From positions 1 through 64,000 of the forward strand of contig NW_020290002.1 of assembly GCF_003144195.1 (NCBI RefSeq): a stretch of 64,000 nucleotides of DNA, in the 5' to 3' direction. The notes beneath the pieces were generated by a model. It saw only the letters and a program-made list of their open reading frames with translations, had not been told where the DNA came from and made no database searches. Source of the DNA: Ceraceosorus guamensis. Taxonomy: Eukaryota; Basidiomycota; Exobasidiomycetes; Ceraceosorales; Ceraceosoraceae. How positions within the stretch are numbered: the stretch's first letter is position 1; every line of letters begins with the position of its first letter. Positions 23,485-34,003 of this stretch are shown one piece after another. The translations under genes were made by a program, and so were the position numbers.

Positions 23485-26400
23485 TCAGGCCTGATCGGCT
23501 CCCTTCCTCTGCATACCATCCCAAACATGCAGCAGCGCATACAGGTTCTCGTCCGCAGTGCGTTTGACATTGGCGCGCAGCTCGTATAGGCAAGCAGCCA
23601 CAAGGCGCAGCGAAGGGGCCAGATCCGCCTTGGCTCGCTTGCGAACAAATGCGCCATGGGTGGTCAAGAGAGCAGCGAGCCAGCGCAGATGAAACTCTAC
23701 GTGCGGAGAGTTGGATTGAGGATGAAGTTGCTGAGCTACGAGCTTGAGCACCGCTCCTACGTGCACTTGAGGTAGTTGCGAAGCGACTAGAGGAACCTCT
23801 TTGACGGGCACTTTCTCGTACACTTCGGCTAGCAGCGGCGCTTCGCCCAGTCTGAGAGCGCCAACCAGAGCACCCAAAGATTCACCTCTTGCACAAGCAG
23901 CAATGATGGATGCGGGCGTAAGCTCCATATCCAGATCCAAGGGATCGAATGCTGCTGCTGCGCCACCATGTGCTCCCACACCGATAGCAGCGGTTGGAGG
24001 GTCAAGCGAATAGACGAGCACTCCGACAGTGCTCGCAGCAGCCCACGCTCTACCAGTGGGCGAGAAGCGGACGCTCGTGATCCGCGCTGCTTTGCGTGTG
24101 GTACGCTTGGACATGTCCCCTCTTTGAGCACCAGGCAGCGACTTGTCTAATCGCTCAAATGTAGTCAGTTCATCCTCGTCTGAAATGTCGTCAATGAGCT
24201 CTCGTGGACCAGCAGCGGTGAGTCGTCGGCTATCTAGTCTGTCTTGGGTGTTGTCCAGACCGACATCCTTGGAGACTGTCCATCGCTTCAGCAACACTCT
24301 TTCTCGAACATCGTAAAGACATATCCAGTTGCTGTTTCCACCGGCCAGGACGCACCGACCGTCGGCGCTGTAGTGTAGGCTTGTGAAGCATGCGGCACCT
24401 TCATTGCCTTGTCGTGTGACTTTGTCATCGAGGCGTCTTCCAGCCGCAATGTCTTTTCTGCATTCAAGTATTCCAAGCTGTTTTGCCCCGTCTCTCGGAT
24501 CAAAAAAGTTGATCTGACCATCCAATGTAGCAACGCAGATCTCGCCTCCATCTGGCCGGAAGGCGACGCATGTCGCCTCGGCAGTGAGACCGACAGTGTC
24601 TGCGCTGGCGTCTCGGAACGCCTCCCATACCTTGAGCGTCTTGTCCCAGCTAGCGCTGATGAGTTGACCGCTGCCACTAGGTGAGAAGGTCAAGCTAGCG
24701 ACTGGGCCGTCATGCCCACCCATGACGTCGAGAATCTTGCCGCTCTGCACGTTCCATGTGAAAATGTCGAAACTGTCCGCAGCCGCTCCACCGCCTCCTG
24801 CCGCAACCACCTCTCCGCTGGGCTCGACGGCCAAGCAGCCGAATTGGACGGGCTCTGGACTAGTGAAGGTGCGAAAGTTTCGGTACCGCAGCAGGTCCCA
24901 AGCTCTGACGGTGCCGTCCAAGCTAGCACTGAAGAGCACTTGACCTTTGGACGCAAATTCCAAAGCTGCAACAGTGGCAGAATGCTCAGTGAACGTCGCG
25001 GTGCAGAAGCCACTCGTGGTGTTCCAGAGCTTCACTTTGCCGTCGTCGCCGCCCGTAGCGGCAATTTGACCGTCATTGGAGTAGGCGATGCAGCGGACAT
25101 CCGCATAGTGACCTTGCTGTTTCAGAATGTAGCTTTCACTGGCCCATTCCCACACGAGCAATTGTCCAAGGCCTGCACATCCGAACGCCAGCCAGGCTCC
25201 ATCGGGCGAGAAGGTGACAGCGGCGACCTTTTCTGAGCTGATGCTGAGGGTATGCAGTGGTGTGCATGCACCTTCATCGGCGAGGGTGTACAAGCCAAAG
25301 ACGCCTGTCACAAAACCCACGACGAGCAAAGAAGACTCGGGATGGTAGTCGGCACAATTGACGCCGACGCTCTGAGCGTTGAAGTAGTGTCGCTCCGCAA
25401 TGCCCCATCGTGCTCTGGCTAATTCGAGGCGACTGTCGTGTGACCGACTGACCGTAGATGGCCCAGCTCGATTTTTCTTCCCGTCGGCATCACTGTCTGC
25501 ATCTTCTTCCTCATCTTCGCCTTCTGATTCTTCTTCGGGCTTGATCCGCCACACGAAGCACGAACCATCCTTGCCAATGGTGTAGATTGTGCGCTCGTCT
25601 GCGCTCCAGTGCGCCGAGAGAACAGATGCGCGATGCCCGCTAAACGTCTTGGGTCTGAATTTGGTCGGCTGCCTCTTGCCATTCGTGGAGGTGCCGGGTA
25701 AAGATGGGAAGGGAATGGGATCAAGAGAGTAGAGTCGAGCGCTGAGATCCTTGGAAGTGGTGAGGAAGAACCTGCAGCAGGAAGCAGCACAACACTGTGT
25801 CAGCAGCGAGCCCTCTTCGCAAGCAGAACATGCGTGGACGTGTTTCGTCTGTTCGGGAACACGCCTCGGAAGTGCACAATGACCAGGGATTGGTGACTCA
25901 GAGCATTGAGCGGGTATGCTCTCTGCCAATCGGCAGACTCATTAAATCAGTTTTTGGAAGCATCATCGCACCAAACCTTGGACCATGGTGCGCGTCCCTC
26001 GGCGTAGTCGCACAGAGCATGCATTCCGAAGCTCTACTCACTGGCCTGAAGGACTCCACTGTATGCTAAGCACGTCGTCATCGTGCCCGGTGTAGGTGCG
26101 ATGCAGCACGAAGGGGCTGAACTCGCGAGTCAGCGTGCTTGGAGTCTGCCACACCTTGATCTGACTTCCATGCGCCACGGCCAAATGTTTGCCATCGGGA
26201 GTGAATCTGACTGCCCTGACCGGCGCGCCAAAGTTGATGTGGGCCAAGGCCACGCCGCCTCCTCCCGCTCCTGCGTACAAGTTGACCAGGACGGCGCGAC
26301 CATCAACGTCGATCAGGATGGCAATGTAAGGCCTGGCCGGATTGAGAGCGATATTGGCAACGGTGCGACGCAGCTCGACGGGCAAAGTGCGCGAAGCTTG

Positions 26401-26535
26401 CGTCTGCAGGTTCACCAGCGTAAGACGATTGCCTGTTGGGCTCAGCAAGGTGCTGCCATCAGGAGTGAAGCAGATAGGTCCCCGCTCGTAGACGCTGCCC
26501 AGCACATTGGTCAGTGCAAACGAAGTCGCACGCAT
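23485..26535 (-). CDS. PWP2: Pwp2/Utp1, U3 snoRNP (UTP-B) WD40 protein
   Basis: Exons 26042-26535 and 23485-25771 with a 270-nt intron (GTGAGTAG...GCTGCAG) give 926 aa. Pwp2 is a UTP-B scaffold of the small-subunit processome, acting in the nucleolus on pre-18S rRNA. The N-terminus (NVLGSVYERG, LLSPTGNRL) matches the Pwp2 start. Two WD40 propellers follow, with repeats ending in characteristic WD-like dipeptides (SQIKVWQ, GKVKLWN, GTVRAWD, KTLKVWE). The junction recreates the diagnostic FLTTSKDLSARLYS. The C-terminal 130 residues (from about ASIIAACARGE) form the Utp12 domain. An acidic insert sits near residue 215 (ESEGEDEEEDADSDAD). It is divergently transcribed from SMD1 about 0.6 kb away. 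Confidence 0.96.
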
Positions 26536-27144
26536 CCTGAGCAGAGATGGTGCAGCGCTTTGAGGTAGGATCAGCGCGTTGGGTCCAGTGTTGTCTCCAT
26601 GAGGAGAGGGATGAAGGAGGTGCTGATGACCTTAGCGTGATGGCGTCTTTACACTTCTTTGTCCTCGGTTGGGCATGCATGGGCGCACGGCGGACGCGCT
26701 CCTCGCGCAACTTTTTTCAAGGATCATCATGCACAGAGGATCTGGCGATCACGTGCCAGCGGGCGGCGTTGTGTCACGCGCTCGCGCAGGTCGAACGCGC
26801 GCGCAGCAAGAAGGATTGATCGCCATATGCTGCCGCCAAAAGACTCACGACTCGCGCTGCCCTGTATGCGACTCGCACGATCGCTCCGTCTCTCGCCCTT
26901 CACCCTCACCATCTACTCCACACAACACTCGCTTGCCCGACTCCCAATCCACGCGCAAGAGTTCTCATCCTGGCTTAGCAAGCGAAGTCCTCGCAGCTCA
27001 GCTGGCTTGACGATTCCAAGCAGACTGGGTCACGGCTTGCCTTCTTCTGGCCTGGGTTAGCATACCTTCACTCGGCCAGTGAACCACGTTCCTCGAAAGC
27101 GACATCCCTAGACCGTGCCTATCCGGCGCAGCCTGACATACAAG
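26536..27144. promoter_or_regulatory. Bidirectional promoter region PWP2/SMD1
   Basis: A 609-bp gap between two divergent start codons must hold both promoters. It contains ACTCACGACTCGCG (about 26842-26855) and pyrimidine-rich stretches (26880-26940) typical of fungal core promoters. No clear TATA box was picked out. Confidence 0.55.
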
Positions 27145-27806
27145 ATGCATCTCGTTCGGTGAGTATCCAGTCTGGATGAACCGAATGGACAGTAGATTCA
27201 GCAATGGCGAAGAAGTCGCTTCACGCACGGGTTCCCTGGCAGAGCGTACTGAGCGGGCTTGCCATTTGGTTAGACGCAAAGTTGCGATAAATGTGGGACG
27301 TTCTGTGATGTTGGCGTCGGAGCAGCTCGAAATCTTCCAGCTGACAAACTCGCCGCCGGTCACTCCAACATCTTTACAGCTTCTTGATGAAGCTCAACAA
27401 TGAGAGTGTCACGATTGAGCTCAAGAACGGCACGGTAGTTCACGGCACAGTCACAGGTTAGTGTGTCGGGCGTCGCCGCGGTGCCATTCGCAAGTCTCAC
27501 AAGCTCACTGGGCTCATTGCTGCACTCTTATCAGGTGTCGATCCCCAGATGAACACGCACCTCAAGACGGTCAAGATGACAGTCAAAGGTCGCGATGCCA
27601 TTTCTCTCGACACGCTTTCTATCCGCGGTAACAACACCCGCTACTGGATCTTGCCCGACTCTCTGCCCTTGGATGTGCTCTTGGTCGACGATGCCCCCAA
27701 GCCTAAAGGTGGCAGAAAGCCCGGCGCTGGACGGGGAGCTGCGGATAGGGGTAGAGGTAGAGGAGGACCTCGCGGGAGAGGAAGAGGGCGCGGAAGAGGC
27801 TTCTAA
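27145..27806 (+). CDS. SMD1: Sm protein D1 (spliceosomal snRNP core)
   Basis: Three exons, 27145-27158 (14 nt: MHLVR start), 27380-27456 and 27535-27806, give 120 aa, the usual length (human SmD1 is 119). Introns are GTGAGTAT...TTTACAG (221 nt) and GTTAGTGT...TATCAG (78 nt). The Sm fold is intact: Sm1 block [28 protein letters not shown], and Sm2 block with [14 protein letters not shown]. The tail is an Arg-Gly repeat ([17 protein letters not shown]), the site of symmetric dimethylation in SmD1 that aids SMN-type assembly. It forms the heptameric ring on U1, U2, U4 and U5 snRNAs. Confidence 0.97.
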
Positions 27807-28166
27807 TGTGCAAAGAGGTTGAACACACCATGACCGATGTCGAGCGCGCGTGCTCGTACACCCGCCCATCCGCTTCCTCCCGTGACTGTTGTCAAGTCAT
27901 TGTACTCTACACCAAAATCAAATATCAATAAAGAATCTGAGGGCGGTAAGCGCTCGTGCTGCAACTTTGGAAGCTTGACGCGGGCACGCCTGATCATCAG
28001 GTGCTGAGGAATCCCTGGCAATGCTCAAATGGAGGGCAGCCAAACTTCAAAGCCTTGTCGCATTTAACGCGATTCAACCCTTGGCAGAAGGCACTATAGG
28101 CACGTGCATCAGTGCGAATGATGTAACATTTCAAAGCGGGCGGAATGACAGTGAAGAGACCATGGC
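27807..28166. other. Convergent 3' flank of SMD1 and RPE1
   Basis: A 360-bp gap between stop codons. AATAAA-like ATCAATAAAG at about 27925-27934 is a plausible poly(A) signal for SMD1. No gene. Confidence 0.6.
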
Positions 28167-29779
28167 TTAGTTGATGGATGTGAGACCGATCGAGTTGGTC
28201 AAGCTTGCAATGCCACCAGGACCCTGGCGAAGGGGTTCAGATTGACCGCAGCGTCAGCTCAGAAGCAGTAGCAAAGACTTACGAATCCCGGAGGCAGGCG
28301 TTTGCCCTTCCCAGCCCAACTCACCGTGATGCCTCGCTGCATGGGCGGCAATTTCCCACTGGATCTTCTAGCGACCAGATGCCGCAAGTAGGTCCTGGGT
28401 TGTGAGAGAGGCGTATTACGCCTGGAAGAAGGTCTGCTTGCTGTCCCGCGGTCGTCATCACCATCAGACAAGGCGCTCTCATCATTAGGATCGAACAAGA
28501 TCTGTTCGCGCTCCCTCGCAATCTTCTCTTGCGCTGCTTCACATCGCGTGCGCAGATAGTTGACCACATCCTTTGGCGATTCCGCGTTGAAGATTGCGGT
28601 GCCCGCCACGATGATGTTTGCACCTGTTCCGCAGTACAGAGGATACGTATGAGTGAGCAAGGAAGCGGCGGGGGCGCATGCACATCGTCCTGGTGATAGT
28701 CGCAATGGCTCACCCGCATTTGCACACTTGTCAATCGTCTTTGGACCAACGCCTCCATCAACCTCCACGTCCAAATCTGGAAACCTGGCGCGAAGCTCGG
28801 CTACTTTTGGCATGCACTCCTTCATGAACTTTTGTCCTCCAGCGCCTATGTGACAGCCGAAACAAAATGCAGCGGGCGCATCCATCAGTCCATCGGTACT
28901 ATTGTTGTGACCCTTCCTAAATTAACTCACCCGGCCACACCGTCATCACCAAGATCATATCCACAGCTTCTCCGAGCTCGTTCGAGATCTCTGAGCTAGG
29001 AGTGCCCGGGTTGATAGCGACTGCTGCTCTCATGCCTGTCGCTTTAATCTGTCTGACCACATCCATAGGATCGTCTGTAGTATTGCAAAGGCGGAGACGT
29101 GAGGCATCAGTGAGATGCTGTGAAACCATAAAACAGTCGAGGCTGCGCACCTGCAGCTTCGATATGAAACGTGTATGACTTTCCGCCCGCTTCTGCGATA
29201 TCTTTGACCCACTGTTGCGAGTGAGAGTGTCTATGCGCGCATTCAGTTCCCGCTTCTCGCCGATCTTGGGCTCTATGAAGCACTCACACGACCAGGCTCT
29301 GTAACCATCATATGACACTGTGGTCGGTGTTGTACGCGACTGTGTCAGATGAGTACGCAAGCACCTCCAAGCGCTCGCAGACTCACATCCATGAAGATGT
29401 TGGGCACGGCTTTGGACACTGAAGAGATGATGGGCGCTCCGAGGACAATGTTTGGCACAAAGTGCCCATCCATGACATCTGTGAGTGACGCCGAGAGGCA
29501 CAGAAAGTCAGTGCCGTGCTCTTCGCAGTGCTCAAGACCTGCTGGAGCAGACTTGTACTAGCACCCCTGCTTCCCCATCAGCGGGCACATTTTGCATGGT
29601 CTCGCCTGCCCTTGTTGTGTAATCAATGCCATGTTTACATCCCCACCGACTCGAAGCTTGTGCCATCACTCACCCATGTGAAGCCAATCCGCACCCGCAT
29701 CCATCATCCTTTTGCATTCCGCATTCAAGTTGCCCATATCGGCAGCAAGCACCGAAGGTGCGATGATGACGCGTGGCAT
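28167..29779 (-). CDS. RPE1: Ribulose-5-phosphate 3-epimerase with C-terminal extension
   Basis: Eight exons: 29674-29779, 29397-29479, 29288-29317 (30 nt), 29151-29211, 28931-29074, 28714-28845, 28283-28623 and 28167-28223. All splice in frame with GT-AG ends to 317 aa. The enzyme interconverts ribulose-5-P and xylulose-5-P in the pentose phosphate pathway (cytosol). TIM-barrel landmarks: [14 protein letters not shown], metal ligands H34 and D36 in [16 protein letters not shown]68 in [22 protein letters not shown], and [12 protein letters not shown] with the second Asp. [12 protein letters not shown] closes the barrel. Family members usually end near residue 235-240. Here about 85 disordered residues follow, with an acidic SALSDGDDD, an Arg/Ser stretch and a Gly-rich end encoded by the last exon. 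The core call is certain; the last exon is well supported (GTAAGT donor) but inferred. Confidence 0.94.
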
Positions 29780-31808
29780 CCTTGCTGGTCCTGGTCAGAA
29801 GTGGGATGGATGCTAGGTGAATCAACAAAGTGAACCGCAGAAGTGTGGTATTGCGCAGCGGTTGGCGCGATCTTGGACGCTCGGTCACGGTCGAGCAGCT
29901 CCGCCTTCTAGGTCAGCTCAGAAGCGGGTGATGTGCGATCTAATCGCTCGACAGACTTGGGGGTGTATTGAGGAGTCGTGAGGCCCGGAGTGAGGTGCGA
30001 TCGGCTCGAATGCTCAACGCAAGCCAGCGGCGTGCAAGACTCGTAGCCTAGGCGGTGTGTGTACGCCCTAGGAATGTCGAGGTGCAGATGCGTGGTGCAG
30101 TGTGCTAGCAAGAGCGCAGTGGAGCTTTAGCTCGTGATTGTGATTGTGAGAGTGTGAGTGGAGCTCTTGTGGAGATGCGAGTGAAGAGTCAAGGGTCGTG
30201 AGTGCTGTGCGTCCAGCTCGATGACCTCTCTAGCATAGCTGTATCTGCTCAATTCACAATTGCGTTCAAATTCGATTGGGTCGCGCATTTCAAAGCCAAC
30301 ATGATAGATTCTATGTACAAATATGATAATAACAACAGCTCTGCTGATATGATGTCGAACGCGCGCGCTCACTCTCCTCGTCTCCTGTAACAGCTGCAAT
30401 CAAAATGGTGAATGTATGTGGCTGCGCGTGCGTGCCTGATGCTGCTGGACTGCGCTCGGTAATTTCGGCTCGAGCGCATCCCTGCCCGCCTGTCTGCCTT
30501 TATACATGCATGTACGCGTGACTGTATCTATACCTACGCAAGACGATGGGTATGTACAGCACCACACCTTTACCGTAGCGAGCTGCACAGCTAACGCACC
30601 TGCCTGCTTCCTCGATCGCCTGCCCGGACCCCTGCTTGCGCTGTCGTGGAGGCGTGTGCAGACACAATCAAAAGTCTCTCTGCCCAACGCGCCGTGCCGT
30701 CTTGAGTCGAAAGTCGAGGATTGTGAGTGTGCGAGATCGTGAGTGGCGAGTCGTGGGTGCAAGGTGCTGTCAAAGCCACCACCACAGCAGGGTTCCTGCC
30801 ATGGGCCTCGGGCTTTTGGGGCAGCCACGCAGCAATCATGAATCTCCTCACGGGCAGCAAGCACAAATCAAGAGATGCCCGGGGCCACCGCGCTAGTGCA
30901 GGCGCCCCACAAGATTCACGATTGTTTTGATCCATCCGTCCGTACAAGCTTCAAATTGACGGTCCATGAGCAAGACATTCCTTGATCTAAGATGACCGAT
31001 GGGGTGAAGCTGCAAAGCTGTGCGATTATTGATCATATACGAGCAACCGTAACTCCGAACAAAAGGCCGACGACGCGACGGCTTGGCAGCTCGATCTTTT
31101 CTTCGCCCAGCATACAGTGTGGCTGTGCTACAAGAAGGGATCTCGCTTCACTGATGAAGCCGAGCAAACAGCTGGCTGCTGCTGGTCATATCGCACGATC
31201 ATGGCGGTAGCCTGACTGAATGAATGCGGGGTAGAGGTAAGGTGCGACGACCCACTGACTCTCTCACTCTCACCGATGCCAAGACCATGGATCATCGTGG
31301 CGTCCCATGCCTCACCCACGGGGGCCGCTTCCTCGAATGTGTATTACTCTGCTCACCAGCAGGCGTGACGCTCGATCGGATGTCTTGATACTCTGATGAT
31401 GATGAGTCTTGAGGAAAGAACAGCTAGCTCCACATCCACGATTGATCAGCTGCATTCTTGATTCCATGCAGGTGTAGCCCGGCCATGTTGAGGTCTTGAG
31501 CGCGCTGGCTTGTCACGTGACTCTTTTCCACGTGGGTGCGATCTCATCCAAAAGTTCCCAGACTTGACTCGATCTACAAACTCCATAAAGTTCGAGCTTG
31601 TGTTTGCTTCAGCACCAATCAGCTCAGCACACCGCCCTCCACAAATCGGCAACTCGGTGTGATCTTCGCCCATCGACGAGGCCCTCCAAGTGTCGGGCAT
31701 TATCTGCATCGCTGCACTGTGCTTCCTTAGTCGCACCGAGTCCAGAACCGTCTTCGATCGCCAGGCCAGAAAGCAGCGCTTCGACCCCAAGACGTAGTCT
31801 TGCCCAAT
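29780..31808. other. Divergent intergenic region RPE1/FAL1
   Basis: About 2 kb with no recognisable exon. It carries TCGTGAGT/CGTGAGTG motifs (about 30193, 30725), alternating TGTGA tracts near 30130-30160, and a TATATA-poor AT-rich patch at 30300-30345. It should contain both promoters. Confidence 0.55.
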
Positions 31809-33742
31809 ATGTCTGTGAGTATGTGCGTCCAAGCTATCAAGCCCAGCAAGATGTTCATGCCGCTCACATCAATCAGCACGCCTTGATACTGACCATGTTC
31901 GCGCTGTCAGCGTGGAGGCATCAACGCTGGCGATTCGAAGCTCGTCTTCGAGTCTTCCGAGGAGGTCAAAGTTGCGCCGACCTTTGACGCTTTGGGGCTC
32001 AAGGAGGATCTGCTGCGAGGTATCTACGCATACAACTTCGAGCGCCCCTCAGCGATCCAACAGAGGGCTATTTTGCCCATCGTGAGGGGAAGGGATGTCA
32101 TCGCTCAAGCTCAAAGCGGAACGGGAAAAACGGCAACTTTTAGCATCGCCCTGTTGCAGAGCATCGATACTAGCTTGAGGGAAACGCAGGCGCTGGTACT
32201 TAGCCCCACAAGGGAGTTGGCAACGCAGATTCAGAGTGTCGTGCTGGCCTTGGGGGACTACATGAACGTGCAATGTCATGCTTGCATCGGTGAGTGTGCT
32301 CCTTCTTCACAGGAGAAATGCTGCTGGAAAAGGGAGTGCAACGGTCCTCTGTCTGCCAGGACAGGCTACATGCTCTTTGGTTCGTGGAGCGGGATACTCT
32401 AGTCTCTCTGTTGCTGATACTTGCCTGCGCTTTGAATTGCTCCGATTCTAGGAGGAACCTCTGTGGGCGAAGACATTCGCAAGTTGGAGTACGGGCAGCA
32501 CGTGGTCTCTGGGACACCCGGCAGGGTATTCGACATGATCCGCAGGAGGCATCTTCGTACAAAGAACATCAAGATGCTCATTCTGGATGAGAGCGACGAA
32601 CTTCTCAATTTGGGCTTCAAAGATCAGATCTACGACGTGTACAGATACCTGCCCCCAGCTACTCAGGTAGTGCTGCTCTCGGCTACGCTGCCCCAAGACG
32701 TGCTCGAGATGACTACCAAGTTCATGACAGATCCGTAAGTAGCCTCCGCGTCATCGCTTCATTTGCAGTGCGAGCATGTAATTGACGGCAAACTCTCTAT
32801 GCCATCAGAATCCGTATCCTAGTCAAGCGTGACGAGCTAACGTTGGAAGGCATCAAGCAGTTCTTTGTAGCGGTGGAAAAGGAGGACTGGAAGTTCGACA
32901 CACTCTGCGATCTGTACGACACGCTCACCATCACTCAGGCGGTCATCTTTTGCAACACGAGGAGAAAAGTGGATTGGTTGACGGAAAAGATGCGGGAGAA
33001 TAATTTTCAAGTCAGCAGCATGCACGGCGAGATGCAGCAAAAGGAGAGGGATGCCATCATGGCCGAGTTTAGGCAGGGTGCTAGCAGGGTGCTCATCACC
33101 ACCGATGTGTGGGCGCGAGGCATAGACGTTCAGAACGTGTCGCTGGTCATCAATTACGATTTGCCTTCGTGAGTGCTGGGCGAATTGAACTTGCGTCGAA
33201 TTCAGGTAGCTCACGGAACTGGTGCCCGCGCTTCAGCAACCGCGAGAACTACATCCACCGCATCGGTCGATCAGGTCGTTTCGGGCGCAAGGGTGTCGCG
33301 ATCAATGTGAGTGATGTCGAGCTCGCAAAGAGGCTGCAAAGGGCGCGCCGAAGCTCACGAATCTCGTTCACCACCTTTTGGTCCGCAGTTCGTCACAGTG
33401 GAAGACGTTAGGATTCTGCGAGATATCGAACAGGTCAGTCACTGTGCTGCTCTGCGAGCGATGGGGCAGACGAGCTAAAGTGCTCGCTTCGTCTTACCTC
33501 CACCGTCCACAGTACTACGCGACGGTCATAGATGAGATGCGTGAGTTGGGCAGCCCTTAGGATTGGCAGAGTGTCGTTGCACCGCTTTCCCTCATGCTGA
33601 CATTTGCGTATGTCGTCCCCACCTGCTCGTAGCTGTGCGAGTCGAGGATTTGGTACGTTTCGCCTGGCGATCGATACGCCGACTACATACCTTGCTCACG
33701 CGCCTCTTTCTTACTGCGATCTCTCTTGCTCTCCAGCTATAA
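31809..33742 (+). CDS. FAL1: DEAD-box helicase Fal1 / eIF4A-III
   Basis: Nine exons: 31809-31814 (6 nt, ATGTCT), 31911-32289, 32452-32734, 32809-33168, 33237-33306, 33389-33433, 33513-33540, 33633-33652 and 33737-33742 (6 nt, CTATAA). Together they give 398 aa, the family length. Homologues act in 18S rRNA processing (yeast Fal1) and as the exon-junction-complex core (eIF4A3). Motifs: AQSGTGKT (68-75), PTREL, TPGR, DESD (174-177), [14 protein letters not shown] and [13 protein letters not shown]. The terminal exons recreate VIDEMPVRVEDLL, equivalent to the eIF4A3 ending QIDEMPMNVADLI, which the plain ORF loses. DESD in place of DEAD keeps the catalytic Asp-Glu and final Asp. It converges with the acetyl-CoA synthetase gene. 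Confidence 0.96.
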
Positions 33743-34003
33743 TTAGCTGGTCCCCGGTCAGATTTCACAACGTGCCCTACTCCAGAATTGCACTTCAGCG
33801 AGCCGATAAATCCATTGATGATTCAGTTGCGATCTCTGATCCTTGAAGCTCAAAGGTTTGCGCATTTGGAACAGGAGGCGCGAGCAGAGGATGAGACGAG
33901 CGCTACAGGCACAGACGGACAAGATTGACGAGCGAGCGAGAGGAAGTAAGATACGAGCGCTTCTGGATTGCCTCATGAAGGAGAGCCGACCATCGTATCG
34001 GCT
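33743..34003. other. Convergent gap FAL1/ACS
   Basis: 261 bp between stop codons; 3' ends only, nothing else seen. Confidence 0.6.

Noticed and set aside
28259-28282. RPE1 stop at 28259
   Set aside because: A GTAAGT donor precedes it, and a following acceptor gives an in-frame last exon ending at 28167, so this stop is probably intronic.
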